This document shows, in pieces, positions 17,063 through 26,345 of a stretch of 40,612 nucleotides of DNA (position 1 is the stretch's first letter; the number at the start of each line of letters is the position of its first letter). Source of the stretch: an uncultured Silvanigrella sp. (GTDB taxonomy: Bacteria > Bdellovibrionota_B > Oligoflexia > Silvanigrellales > Silvanigrellaceae); the NCBI GenBank assembly GCA_903932045.1, contig CAIZES010000313.1:1-40612 (forward strand), read 5' to 3'. The notes beneath the pieces are model-generated. The model was given only the letters and a program-made list of their open reading frames with translations, did no database searches and was not told the DNA's origin. The position numbers were made by a program, and so were the translations under genes.

Positions 17063-17395
17063 CTACGTAAGAAAGTTGCGACCGGCTGGGAAATGCCTGC
17101 TGAGGTGATTGGCCACGGTTTTAGGCGATAGTTTCCTCTTGCCCACAAGCCGTTCCATGCTCTTTATACAAAACTCAAGAACCAAACTCTCGGTGATTTC
17201 GTTCAAGCGATAGTCCCCAAAAAAGGGAACCAGAGAGCGCATTACAATCTCCTTACGCTTGGTCGCCGAGCTGCGCTTCCCCCCTCTGAGCTTGGGAAAC
17301 TCCTCGAGAAAGAGAAGAGCAATATCGTTGAATTTCAAAAAGGGCTTTCCCTTCACGACATTAATTTTTACGATTTCTTTCTTACGTATTTTCAT
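17063..17395 (-). pseudogene. int: Tyrosine recombinase (integrase), N-terminal part
   Basis: About 110 codons encoding an arm-binding/SAM-like core-binding region (FNDIALLFLEEFPKLRGG, RKEIVMRSLVPFFGDYRLNE, LSPKTVANHLS). The expected alignment to integrases breaks right after VANHLS. The last 11 residues (RHFPAGRNFLT) come partly from the inserted IS DNA. The start is ATG at 17395 after GGAG, two bases from the excisionase stop at 17398. With the C-terminal part at 15661 it reconstitutes one integrase missing roughly 40-60 central residues. Confidence 0.83.
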
Positions 17396-17397
17396 AG

Positions 17398-17652
17398 TCA
17401 ACTCCACTTATTATTGAGGAGCCAACGCTCAAAATCGCGTACGGAAATCGACCACAATCTTCCAAACCTATGACACGGAAGTTGTCCACCTGCACACCAA
17501 CGCCTCACCGTGGCCACACTCAAATTGAGCAGGGCCGCAGCTTCCGACACTGTGATCATGTTGGGGGCGCTTCCGTTTTCACACACTATCCGGTTGTCAA
17601 TAATCGCGAGCGAGCGCTTCACTTTTCGCTCGTGGGGGATGCTAGCCGACAT
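17398..17652 (-). CDS. xis: Excisionase-type helix-turn-helix protein
   Basis: An 84-residue DNA-binding protein of the MerR-like excisionase fold: MITVSEAAALLNLSVATVRRWC, then GQLPCHRFGRLWSISVRDFERWL, the usual wing. The start is ATG at 17652, preceded by GGGGG; a longer frame begins at a TTG at 17667. It overlaps the helicase stop by 11 bp and nearly abuts the integrase start, giving a standard xis-int order. It likely directs integrase toward excision or represses its promoter. It is intact although its integrase partner is broken. Confidence 0.88.
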   Translation of the reverse strand: MSASIPHERKVKRSLAIIDNRIVCENGSAPNMITVSEAAALLNLSVATVRRWCAGGQLPCHRFGRLWSISVRDFERWLLNNKWS

Positions 17653-19822
17653 CGCAACCCCCTTCAACCAGATCGTCGAATTTGGCCCAGGGGAAGTGCA
17701 TTAAATCGGTGACCAGAGAAGAGCTATCGCACTCACAGAGCCCCGCTAGGTCTTCCGCCGGAGCACGAAGCTCCTCGGGGAAGTTCACATGATCCAATGC
17801 GAACACTAGAACTTCCTTGTTTGCCAAGGGAGAGGTTGAACAGCGGTTTTTATCCCGTGCAATGCGCACAGCCCAAGCATGTTCGTTTGACTGCTTCGCA
17901 AGCCCAAGGTTCTCGTACACATGACTTTCCTTGCATGGGTTTGCCCACCTTGCACCAAACCTGAACCGAATTTGTTGAATAGCGGTCCCTGGCGACAAAC
18001 ACAAAAAGCGCGCCTTTGCTTCAGCTGGGCCAACGCGAAGCAGACGCAATGCACCCATGCGATCTGCGCCTTGCCCCGTGGAAGCCTGATAGAATGTGGC
18101 CAGCAAATCAGCCGTACGTTTGAAGCGAGAGACATTTTCCGATTTGTCAAAACGAAGTTTCAAGGCTTTCTGCACTTGTTCGGCTATTGGCCATTCTTCA
18201 TTCACGCAGCGAGCCGCTGCAAGGGAAAATGCGGCGTGGCCCATGTGACGCGGGTCCCGTCCGCGAGTATTCAGCCAACTGGAGACTTCAGCCTGAGCAG
18301 CCCTGTATTCAGTTAGAAAACGGCGTTGTGAAGCTTCAATGTCGCTATAAATGCTTTCCATGAGATAGCACATTACAGGGCGCATGCGCTTAGCCTCGGC
18401 CTTCAAGGCAGCGATCTCTGCAGGTGCATTTTCTGGTCGCCTTTTAATCTCGATTTCATCGATACGTTTGGCGAGTTCGTCACCGTCAGAGGGAATAGTC
18501 GCCCCATTGAAGATGGGAAAACCGCGAACAAAGCGTGTCGTGTTCATGTTCGAGTTATTAACACCGTCATAAATGGAGAGCGTCAGCTGATAAATTTCGC
18601 TGTTGTTCGCAACGTTCAGTGAACGTTCGCTGCCTTTATTTGCCTCACCCAAAACAAGCGGCATGCGATTTCGCGACAAACGTTCTTTAAAGAGAGCCGG
18701 AGTTTGGCCGGATCCAGATTCCTCATCGGAGGATGCCGAAAGACCGTAAGTCATGTGCAACGCTTCACGCAAAGCATCTTGTTTTCCCGACCCAGACGCC
18801 CCAGTAGGATACGGAAAGGCAATTGAGTGCCCAAAGTATTCCCTGCAATATTCCGGCGACACAAACAGTCGACCCAACAGGTTTGCGTCCAAAAGGGCGA
18901 TGTTTGGCCCTCGCCACTTGGCACGGTCGTCGACATAGTGCGCGCGCTCATCCATGCTCGGCAGTGAAGTTGCATCGGGCTTTGTGAAGCGAAAAGGTAC
19001 GTAGCGGGATGTGTCCGAGAATGAAACCACGTAGCCCACCTGTTCTTGAGACGAAGGAGAAAAAATGCGCCCCCTTGAATCGGTCGCGATGTACCCTTCG
19101 TTACAAATAATCCCATGAGTGGTAACAACAACCCCATCGTCAGGATTCGGTCCAGGCGTGTCAAAAACGCGCAAATTTTGGCCTTCCACTTGTCTGGCGC
19201 GTGCTTGGATGAACTCTGCAATATCCTGCAAAGTTTCTCGGTCAGAAGAAATGATCGCACCGGCATCACTCAATTTCGCATAAAATCCTCTCGGAGACGC
19301 AGACATGTCGCGCAAAGGAACGGTGCAGCGGTATGCTGCGTCAGCCCCCGTTTCGGACTTTTTAAGAAGCGAAAGGTGGGCAGACTTCGTACCGTCTGGA
19401 TCTTGTGAAATGGCTTCCACTTCGGGAATGGCGTTACAGATGGTGTAACGTAAACCGGTTTTGTCGTCGGTATATTCCAAAGTGAAGTTAGTGTTGTTCA
19501 CACTAAAGCCTGGCCGCACCTTAGGAATCCCCACTGCAGGCAGATCTGGCTTGGGCTCTTTTTCTGGAATATTGGTGCCCTCGAAAGCTCTGCGCGTGGC
19601 TAGTGCCGCTCGGAGATCTTTGCTTTTGACCTGCTTCACACCCAACTCAAGAATCGCAGTGTCAACCGCCCTGAGAAGTCGATCTTGAGAAGTTCGGTTT
19701 GCCAAAAGGAGTTCTCTCCTTTCGTCTAACAAGGAGAGCTCCGCTTCTGGGTTTTGAGCAAAGTTGATAATTTCCTGAAGGACTCGCGAAAAGTTATTGC
19801 CAGTTGCGCTATTTTTTACCAT
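17642..19822 (-). CDS. DUF927-like replication helicase/ATPase of a mobile element
   Basis: About 726 residues. The central part matches the plan of DUF927 phage/plasmid ATPases: a P-loop-like YPTGASGSGKQDALREAL, then RMPLVLGEANKG, NNSEIYQLTLSIYDGVN, TTRFVRGFPIFNGATI and DELAKRIDEIEI. The P-loop has Gln where Thr or Ser is usual, so ATPase activity is uncertain. The N-terminal third and the helical C-terminal third are unrecognised. Gene order (Toprim primase upstream with overlapping codons, xis-int downstream) supports a role in unwinding the element's DNA during replication. ATG 19822 with AGGAG eight bases upstream is preferred over the GTG at 19828. Confidence 0.7.
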   Translation of the reverse strand: MVKNSATGNNFSRVLQEIINFAQNPEAELSLLDERRELLLANRTSQDRLLRAVDTAILELGVKQVKSKDLRAALATRRAFEGTNIPEKEPKPDLPAVGIPKVRPGFSVNNTNFTLEYTDDKTGLRYTICNAIPEVEAISQDPDGTKSAHLSLLKKSETGADAAYRCTVPLRDMSASPRGFYAKLSDAGAIISSDRETLQDIAEFIQARARQVEGQNLRVFDTPGPNPDDGVVVTTHGIICNEGYIATDSRGRIFSPSSQEQVGYVVSFSDTSRYVPFRFTKPDATSLPSMDERAHYVDDRAKWRGPNIALLDANLLGRLFVSPEYCREYFGHSIAFPYPTGASGSGKQDALREALHMTYGLSASSDEESGSGQTPALFKERLSRNRMPLVLGEANKGSERSLNVANNSEIYQLTLSIYDGVNNSNMNTTRFVRGFPIFNGATIPSDGDELAKRIDEIEIKRRPENAPAEIAALKAEAKRMRPVMCYLMESIYSDIEASQRRFLTEYRAAQAEVSSWLNTRGRDPRHMGHAAFSLAAARCVNEEWPIAEQVQKALKLRFDKSENVSRFKRTADLLATFYQASTGQGADRMGALRLLRVGPAEAKARFLCLSPGTAIQQIRFRFGARWANPCKESHVYENLGLAKQSNEHAWAVRIARDKNRCSTSPLANKEVLVFALDHVNFPEELRAPAEDLAGLCECDSSSLVTDLMHFPWAKFDDLVEGGCDVG

Positions 19823-19824
19823 GT

Positions 19825-21159
19825 TCACTTCTCCTGAATGATATATTGAGTGAGTTTTGATTTTCCAAGTTCGGCATTGCCGATATGTTTTCGCAATAAA
19901 TCGTTAATATCGTTCTCGCCTTCTAGGGCTTCGGTTGGAAGAATTTCGCAAGAAAGGCCCATGTCGGATAAAACCTCTCGCGCTTTCAACGCACTTTTTT
20001 GCCCCGTTTCGCCGCCGTATGTAGCGTCATTGTTAAAGGCAACAATGATGCGATCGGCGGCGGCAATATGCGCCAAATTCTCTGGCCACAGTGTGTGTTG
20101 GATGGAGCCGCCCGTAACAACGGCAATGAGTCTGCCGCCGGTTTCACCGCGGAGATCGAGCGACAAAATCCGCCGGCATGCGTACATATCGGATATGCCT
20201 TCAGTAAGAACAACAGTGTGTCCTCGGCACCCTTCTAAACGCTCCTGGGCGGGGGAATTTTCACGTACCAAGCCATATAATCCAATTTGTGATGGGTACC
20301 CGCGAAGTTCTGGCACATATTTAACCGTAACCTCTGGCTCTTTTGGCTCCCTTCGCTCTGTTACAGGAGTGACGCGCCTAATCCGAAAGCCGAAAACTTT
20401 AAATGTCGTGACGAAGTCCTTTGTTACCGGCATCCATAGTGGAAAAAATATAGGGTAGTCGCACCCAACATAGAACGACGAAACGCTTTCATCATCGCGT
20501 CTTACCCAGAGACCTGAATACACCTTCTGCTCATCAGTCCAAGCTAACGCCACGGCCATTTTTTCCAGCTCGACCCTTGGATTTTCACCAAAGATGATAT
20601 GCTGCCGAAAAGAATTCTTGAGCCATGAAGGATGCCAGCCTCGTTCCTTTGCCCATTGCACGGCACAGCGATTGGGTTCTTGTGGACTATCAAAAAGCCA
20701 CTGTGTTGCTGCAGTCAGTAATAAAGTTCGGCGAGAAAATGACTCAGAACTTAAGCAACCGTCCACGTCACGCGGCAGCTTCGCACGAGCTCTCACATCA
20801 CCGAGACAATTGTTCGAGCGTTGAAGCAATTCTTTACGCTTAGGAATGGGCATGTTGTTCGAATCAAGCCCAATCTGTGTGTTTGCCGCTTTTCGAATAA
20901 GGCGGGCAGCGTCTGCATCTGATATACCTAGACACCTACCGACATACTTAGCAGGGGTAACAGGCCGCCGCTCTGAGTGCCTATTGTAAAAAATTTGTGC
21001 ATCCGGATCGAACGCAAATGAGCGGCCGCCTTGGCTCGGCTCAAACGGATTTTCATATAGATAGCCACTGCCGTTAGGTATCGGCTGCAGAAAATATCCA
21101 TTTGACTCACCGAGTTTTTCTGCGATTAACCACTCATGAGAGAACTTAGTATTACTCAT
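19825..21159 (-). CDS. Toprim-domain primase-like protein
   Basis: A 444-residue protein whose C-terminal 130 residues form a Toprim domain: VVLTEGISDMYACRR with Glu320, DRIIVAFNNDATYGGETG at about 369-386, and the late ENDINDLL. In most relatives the second motif is a D-x-D metal site (FDNDA). Here the first Asp is Asn376, with Asp378 kept. The N-terminal part (YENPFEPSQGGRSFAFDP) resembles the region that precedes Toprim in phage primases but lacks zinc cysteines. AGGTGA precedes the ATG at 21159. It overlaps the regulator by 8 bp, and its stop almost touches the helicase start. It probably primes replication of the element. Confidence 0.82.
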   Translation of the reverse strand: MSNTKFSHEWLIAEKLGESNGYFLQPIPNGSGYLYENPFEPSQGGRSFAFDPDAQIFYNRHSERRPVTPAKYVGRCLGISDADAARLIRKAANTQIGLDSNNMPIPKRKELLQRSNNCLGDVRARAKLPRDVDGCLSSESFSRRTLLLTAATQWLFDSPQEPNRCAVQWAKERGWHPSWLKNSFRQHIIFGENPRVELEKMAVALAWTDEQKVYSGLWVRRDDESVSSFYVGCDYPIFFPLWMPVTKDFVTTFKVFGFRIRRVTPVTERREPKEPEVTVKYVPELRGYPSQIGLYGLVRENSPAQERLEGCRGHTVVLTEGISDMYACRRILSLDLRGETGGRLIAVVTGGSIQHTLWPENLAHIAAADRIIVAFNNDATYGGETGQKSALKAREVLSDMGLSCEILPTEALEGENDINDLLRKHIGNAELGKSKLTQYIIQEK

Positions 21160-21442
21160 GGTTCACCTCGTTTTGAAAATTTGGTCGTGACGCTGTCGCG
21201 ACGTTTTTCTGGTTATCTTCAACGAAACTCAGCAGGGAGAGCGTGTTTGTAATATTTGGGAGCACTCCTCCAAGCCATCGATAAACTCTGTTCTCTGAAA
21301 CACCCAATGCTTGTGCCAAAGCTCGCACAGAGCCCGCCCGAGCAAGAGCTAGTTTCAATAATGCTGTTTCGTGAGAAAGAGCGGGGCCAGCCAGCAAAGC
21401 GCCTCGGCGGTGGCGCTTGCGAAATTTGAAAAAATCAGGCAT
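21152..21442 (-). CDS. Small helix-turn-helix regulator
   Basis: A 96-residue basic protein with a Cro/YdaS-like HTH (ALLKLALARAGSVRALAQAL, then GVSENRVYRWLGG). The start is ATG at 21442, with GGAG seven bases upstream; the longer frame to 21748 runs through the divergent gene and is not used. It is the first gene of the replication-excision cassette. It faces the 720-residue protein across 117 bp, the usual position of a repressor controlling both directions. Confidence 0.75.
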   Translation of the reverse strand: MPDFFKFRKRHRRGALLAGPALSHETALLKLALARAGSVRALAQALGVSENRVYRWLGGVLPNITNTLSLLSFVEDNQKNVATASRPNFQNEVNHE

Positions 21443-21559
21443 ATGATATCTCCTAAACAAAAGCACAAAAGAGAAAGAAAACAACAAATAGGGACAAAGA
21501 AATTGTGCGCAGTTCGGGATGACTTGTACCGATAAGAATACGGGGAGATTTCCAACGAG

Positions 21560-23722
21560 ATGCACGAGAGACAAACCGGCACTCCCGAAGATTGGGAAAG
21601 CGACGATCACAAAAAAGATCTTTCCTGGAAACACCAAGAACTTGCAGACGAAGCTTGGAAAGAGGCGCTCAAGTGGCCTAAACTTTCCGAATTCCTTGCG
21701 CCATCCAGCCAAATCTGCAACGCAATTAGTGATATCTTTGCAGTGCAAAGCGAGCTTGCAGCCTTTTTGCAGGCCAGTAGCATATCAACCAGAAACCGGA
21801 AAAGCCTTTTAGCGAGGGCACAGAAATGCATAGAAAAGTACGGAACTTTGAGTTTGATGTTGGCTTCAGAAGAGATCTCAAGACGGGGGGACATTCTCGA
21901 ATTAGTTTTGCAAAACACCACATGGTACGAATATTTTTCAGCTCAATACTCCACCGTTCCGACCATTGAGCAATTCACGGACGTTTGTAAAATTATGCAA
22001 ACAGTTGCCCAGTTTGGTGATTGGTTGATTATGAATGGCAAGGACTTTTTGCGCGGAAACCTCCCTCTTGAGGAGATCCAAAAACGCTTGCGAGGGGGCG
22101 AGATTGTTTTCCTAAGGTCTTATTGGGAAGCAGTAAAAGACTACGTTCTTGTGCACGAAAGCGAAGCTAAAACTGCTCTTGCGCAACTGGTTGGAAATAC
22201 TTCTGCGGCAGAATTTTTTGTTACCAGAGATGCGCTCTTAGGAGAACTATTATTCCCAGACTCTTGGGCATCATGGGTTCAAGAAGCTTCGCCTGCCCTG
22301 CTGTCAAAAAACTTCTCGCCTTTCCCTCAACTAACAGAGCTTGCAATAGTGCATAACCTAGTAATGCATCAGTATAACTACAAACAACAAATATTTGAAG
22401 ACCAAATTCGCAGTGAACTCAGCAAAGACTATGAAGCATGGAGCGAACTTTCACAGGAAATTCTGTCGATTCTCCCGAGTAAGTGGCAGAGCGTTCAACC
22501 TGGATTTTCTCGCGATATCGAAATATTTATATGCGGCAACAAGCACTCTGAAGGTTTAATTCTTTTCGAGAAACCACGCCTCATCAAGACTACACTATCA
22601 GTACTGCGAAAAATCCTAGAAAATGAATTACACAATTCCTTTGTCGTATGCGGCGGAGAATCTGCAATTAGTAGCACAATGAAAGACGTTAGCAGACATA
22701 TTTGCAAACAATTTTCCTTTCCGCATGAACCAAACCACGCCCCGCTCAACCTACACATCAATATTCTCACTGACTCTTTTTTAAAAGCCACATTAACTAC
22801 ATGCAGCCATGTGATTTCGAGCTTTGACGGCATTTCAACCGTTAAGCAACCAACACGCGAGATCAATCATTATTGCCTCAAACGAATGACTCAGCCATCA
22901 ACATTATTGTTACGCCAGTTTTCTTCGACCGATGAAAGTCTGAAGCAGAGCGAAAAAGAATTTACGCTTCTCGAACAATGGTGCAAGCTTCGGAAACAAT
23001 ACTTTTTATCAAGTGCAGCGAGGCAAGAATGCCATGCAGAGTTTCCCGTGCTTTCTGCCGCAATGCACTTGAGCTTCTTTTTAACTGACATTCTCGAACT
23101 GAAAGTTGAGCCTCTTTCGAAACATATGGAGTGCGACCACGCCAAGGTTACACACATGATCAGAATGCTTGCAGGAAGAAGGGTGCTTCCATTCACAGCA
23201 GATGAGGATCGTCGAGTACACGTGAAACCAAGAGACATTTTGAGTTTTATTCATAGTGTAACAGACATTTTGAACACTCCTATTTTGGCTGCCAAAGACC
23301 CAAGAAACAAGAATTTCCTTTCTTCAATGGGGTTTGTTACGAGCATGTTTTCTAGAATTGAGGAGTCATTCTGGGCAACGCATATTGCGAAATTTGTCTC
23401 TGCTCGACGTCCGGATCTAGCGAGAAATGATGTGCGCAAGCTCGCGGCGACACTCTTGCGATATGCAACATTAGATTGGTTTACAACGCTCGTAATGGCA
23501 ACGCATAGCGACCTAGCAGCAGACATCCCACAGAACTCACAAAACACGCAAGCTCAGCCAACAAGCGGACATGAAATACGAAGTGGCTACTTGGCAGCCA
23601 TGAATGAGTTAGTGCGGTTCGAAAGTCCATTCGTGGATCCATATTCAAGCTATTCGAGCCACCGCTCGCAACAAGAATTCGAAGACTGGTGGGATTACCA
23701 AATGGGAAAAGACGAGGAGTGA
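21560..23722 (+). CDS. Unrecognised 720-residue protein, divergent cargo of the element
   Basis: An intact frame of 720 codons starting 117 bp from the divergent regulator. I do not recognise the family. It is soluble (no signal or membrane helix) and largely helical. It has no P-loop, nuclease or methylase motif that I can see. Residues about 540-600 (FFLTDILELKVEPLSKHM, VTHMIRMLAGRRVLPFT) could be a winged-helix-like segment. The end is polar and Ser/Tyr-rich (VDPYSSYSSHRSQQEF). A GGGGAG lies about 12 bases before the ATG, which is longer spacing than normal. Its place next to a DUF1016 nuclease in a satellite-like element makes anti-phage or element-maintenance function plausible, but this is inference. 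Confidence 0.72.
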   Translation: MHERQTGTPEDWESDDHKKDLSWKHQELADEAWKEALKWPKLSEFLAPSSQICNAISDIFAVQSELAAFLQASSISTRNRKSLLARAQKCIEKYGTLSLMLASEEISRRGDILELVLQNTTWYEYFSAQYSTVPTIEQFTDVCKIMQTVAQFGDWLIMNGKDFLRGNLPLEEIQKRLRGGEIVFLRSYWEAVKDYVLVHESEAKTALAQLVGNTSAAEFFVTRDALLGELLFPDSWASWVQEASPALLSKNFSPFPQLTELAIVHNLVMHQYNYKQQIFEDQIRSELSKDYEAWSELSQEILSILPSKWQSVQPGFSRDIEIFICGNKHSEGLILFEKPRLIKTTLSVLRKILENELHNSFVVCGGESAISSTMKDVSRHICKQFSFPHEPNHAPLNLHINILTDSFLKATLTTCSHVISSFDGISTVKQPTREINHYCLKRMTQPSTLLLRQFSSTDESLKQSEKEFTLLEQWCKLRKQYFLSSAARQECHAEFPVLSAAMHLSFFLTDILELKVEPLSKHMECDHAKVTHMIRMLAGRRVLPFTADEDRRVHVKPRDILSFIHSVTDILNTPILAAKDPRNKNFLSSMGFVTSMFSRIEESFWATHIAKFVSARRPDLARNDVRKLAATLLRYATLDWFTTLVMATHSDLAADIPQNSQNTQAQPTSGHEIRSGYLAAMNELVRFESPFVDPYSSYSSHRSQQEFEDWWDYQMGKDEE

Positions 23723-23932
23723 GCAACGATCTCCCTCGCTGCACGAACTGGATTTCAAATTCCGCGAGCACTATTATTGTTCGCAAAAAGGCAAAGAACC
23801 AACAATCTCTTGTTATGTACAACTTCAGTCTTCTTGCTCCTTGCCGCAAAACAGAGGTATAGCGTAACTTAGAGCCGAACTTGTTGTGACTGCAAGTCAT
23901 ATTCTGTTGATTGAGAGCTTTTAGGAGGTAAA

Positions 23933-24955
23933 ATGTCTGATTTGGATTTGGGCAGCGAGTACAAAGACTTCTTAAATTCAATAAAGGCAAAAGTCCGAAA
24001 CGCGCAAATCAGAGCGTCCCTTGCGGTTAATGAACAATTGCTACGCCTCTATTGGTCAATCGGGAAAGACATTTTGGCCAAACAAGCCCTCCTGTGCTGG
24101 GGCTCTGGGGTTATAGACCAGCTATCCGCAGACCTGACTTCGCATTTCCCAGGACAAAGAGGCTTTTCGCCAAGAAACCTCCGCGCAATCAGGCGGTTTG
24201 CCGAAACTTGGCCTGAAGAATCAATTTGGCAACAGCCTGTTGCCAAATTACCTTGGAGCCACAATCTCATTCTCATAGAAAAGCTCAAATCAAATTCGGA
24301 ACGCCTTTGGTATGCCGAACAATCTGTTCTTAGCGGTTGGAGCAGAAGTGTTCTTGTTCATCAAATTGAGAGCGGACTCATCGAGCGCCAAGGAAAAGCG
24401 CCAAACAATTTCTCCAGCACGCTCCCCTCGACTGAATCAGATCTTGCTGTAGCAATGCTAAAAGATCCTCTAAATTTGTCTTTTTTGGAAATGACAGAAT
24501 TCGCTCACGAACGCCATCTTGAACGAGCCCTCGTAGATAACATCAAAAAGTTTCTGATTGCTCTTGGCGCTGGGTTCGCATTTATGGGCGAACAAGTGCG
24601 CGTTGAGGTGGGAGAACAGGAATTCTACACCGATCTGCTTTTCTATCACACTAAACTCCACTGTTATGTTGTCATCGACCTAAAAACTGGCGAATTTACG
24701 CCAGAGCACCAAGGAAAAATGCAGTTTTACGTTAATGTCGTGGATGCAAAAATGCGAGACTCCGCTGTGGATAATCCAACAATAGGAATAATATTGTGCA
24801 AGTCCAAGCACAAAGATGTCGTAGAATTTGCCCTAAAGGGCAGCTCAGTTCCCGTTGGCGTCGCATCTTACACTCTCTCTCGCCACGACAAAGACGCACT
24901 TGCTCTTGATGCTCTAAAGAAACATCTTGTTGAGACTGATTTGGAAGGCTCCTGA
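23933..24955 (+). CDS. DUF1016 (YhcG-type) PD-(D/E)XK nuclease
   Basis: A 340-residue protein. The N-terminal DUF1016 domain (AVNEQLLRLYWSIGKDI, FPGQRGFSPRNLRAIRRFAE, LPWSHNLILIEKLKS, WYAEQSVLSGWSRSVL) is followed by a C-terminal PD-(D/E)XK nuclease fold. Its core is visible as EFYTDLLFYHTKLHCYVVIDLKTGEF (quoted in parts: YTDLLFYH and VVIDLKTG), then YVNVVDAKMR and TIGIILCKSK. The start is well supported by AGGAGG. The family is common in defence islands and integrative elements, sometimes near restriction systems; its substrate here is unknown. A 210-bp gap without a gene separates it from the 720-residue protein. It is convergent with the histidine kinase (22 bp). Confidence 0.92.
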   Translation: MSDLDLGSEYKDFLNSIKAKVRNAQIRASLAVNEQLLRLYWSIGKDILAKQALLCWGSGVIDQLSADLTSHFPGQRGFSPRNLRAIRRFAETWPEESIWQQPVAKLPWSHNLILIEKLKSNSERLWYAEQSVLSGWSRSVLVHQIESGLIERQGKAPNNFSSTLPSTESDLAVAMLKDPLNLSFLEMTEFAHERHLERALVDNIKKFLIALGAGFAFMGEQVRVEVGEQEFYTDLLFYHTKLHCYVVIDLKTGEFTPEHQGKMQFYVNVVDAKMRDSAVDNPTIGIILCKSKHKDVVEFALKGSSVPVGVASYTLSRHDKDALALDALKKHLVETDLEGS

Positions 24956-24977
24956 GTTGCGTACACTACCGGATATT

Positions 24978-26333
24978 TCAATTGTTGATTGATATTACTG
25001 GCAGCATGAACTTAAACGCCACGAACCCGTTTGGATACGTATTGCTAGTTCCACTTTCACACCAGATAATGCCGCCATGTGCGTGAACAACCTTCTGAGC
25101 AATAGCCAATCCGAGTCCTGTTCCGCCCGACTTTCCCTTGGTAAAAAACGAATCGAACAGTTTAGGGAGATCTTCTGCCGTAATCTGCGGGCCGTTGTTT
25201 CCAATAGAAAACTGCACGAACCGTGCGCCATCTCTTTCGATATCCTCGGCAACAAACCAAACTTTTCCGCTCTGCCGGAGGGCTTGATACGCATTGCCAA
25301 CGATGTTCGCAATAACGCGTTCCATCTTGAGCTTGTTGGCGGCGACGCATTCTTTCGTTCGCACATCCACAGAAAGCTCAACATTAGCCGTAGGAAAAAT
25401 CTCCTTCACATTTTCAATAGCGTCGCGAATAAGAGCCGCTGGTTCGATGGACTCTGTCACGACTTCTGACTTTGCTCCAAGCTCCATCACATCGGAAATT
25501 AAGCCCTCGGCCTGCGCCGTCGCCTTGCCAATGTTTGTCGAAGCCGTGGCTGTAATCTTCTCAATTTGCTCTAGGGTTTTTGCCTTTTTGAGGAGCTCGA
25601 ACGTAGTTTTAACAAGCTGCAGCGGACGCCGCACGTCGTGCGCGAGCATCTGAGTGACTTGCGCAACCGCAGCCAGCCGCGCCATGCGCTCGTTTTCCAA
25701 AGCAAGATTTCTGATCGAATTCACCTTTGCGAGATGGTCTGTAAAAATGTGTGCCACTTCGTGAATGGCCATCGTCGGGATGCTCTCAGTGAGTTTTGCA
25801 TCATCGGCAAGATCGAGCTGCAACGGGGCAACCAGGTCGCGCTGCAGAGCGCGCGAGGCGCGAAGAAAGAGAATTGATACTGAAACAAGCAGTGCAAACG
25901 CAGCAATGATCACACCAAATTGCAACCCAAAATCTCTGAAGAACGATATGGATACCTGTGCCACAAAGTCGCTACTGCCAAGAATGGGAATTCGCTCTTC
26001 GAATAAACCAGCAGAACCTGTTGCGGCACACCCGTTTGCTGCGGGCGGCAATTCCATGACACTTTTTCCATTCTGGCAAAGGGAAATCGAGACTGCGTTC
26101 AATTCCGTTTTTGCGTGAGCCATGGCGCTTTCAATGAGTGTACGATTGCCTTGCGAGATACCGAGGCTTATCTCCTCATTAAAACGCAAAAGCGACTCGG
26201 CACGAGACTGATTGCTAATCCAACCAAAATAAGCAACTATCGCCAACTGAATCAATAAAATCGCCATAACCGACGCCACCAGAGGCATCTTTATTGTCTT
26301 TGAAAACCATTGCGCGATGCTAATTCTGTTCAT
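24978..26333 (-). CDS. Membrane sensor histidine kinase
   Basis: A 451-residue kinase with membrane helices at about 17-39 and 137-158 enclosing a small periplasmic domain of about 95 residues. A linker leads to a HisKA segment with His232 (MLAHDVRRPLQLVKTTFELL), then a full HATPase domain: NIVGNAYQAL, FSIGNNGPQI, LFDSFF, GGTGLGLAIAQKVVHAHGG. It should autophosphorylate on sensing a periplasmic signal. No response regulator gene is nearby. It follows the solute-binding protein gene by 12 bp and is the last gene of the peptide cluster, so the binding protein may present the ligand to it. Confidence 0.92.
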   Translation of the reverse strand: MNRISIAQWFSKTIKMPLVASVMAILLIQLAIVAYFGWISNQSRAESLLRFNEEISLGISQGNRTLIESAMAHAKTELNAVSISLCQNGKSVMELPPAANGCAATGSAGLFEERIPILGSSDFVAQVSISFFRDFGLQFGVIIAAFALLVSVSILFLRASRALQRDLVAPLQLDLADDAKLTESIPTMAIHEVAHIFTDHLAKVNSIRNLALENERMARLAAVAQVTQMLAHDVRRPLQLVKTTFELLKKAKTLEQIEKITATASTNIGKATAQAEGLISDVMELGAKSEVVTESIEPAALIRDAIENVKEIFPTANVELSVDVRTKECVAANKLKMERVIANIVGNAYQALRQSGKVWFVAEDIERDGARFVQFSIGNNGPQITAEDLPKLFDSFFTKGKSGGTGLGLAIAQKVVHAHGGIIWCESGTSNTYPNGFVAFKFMLPVISINN

Positions 26334-26345
26334 GTTCGGTTCATA

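Noticed and set aside
21443-21748. N-terminal extension of the HTH regulator to 21748
   Set aside because: It would overlap the divergent 720-residue gene; ATG 21442 has its own GGAG site.
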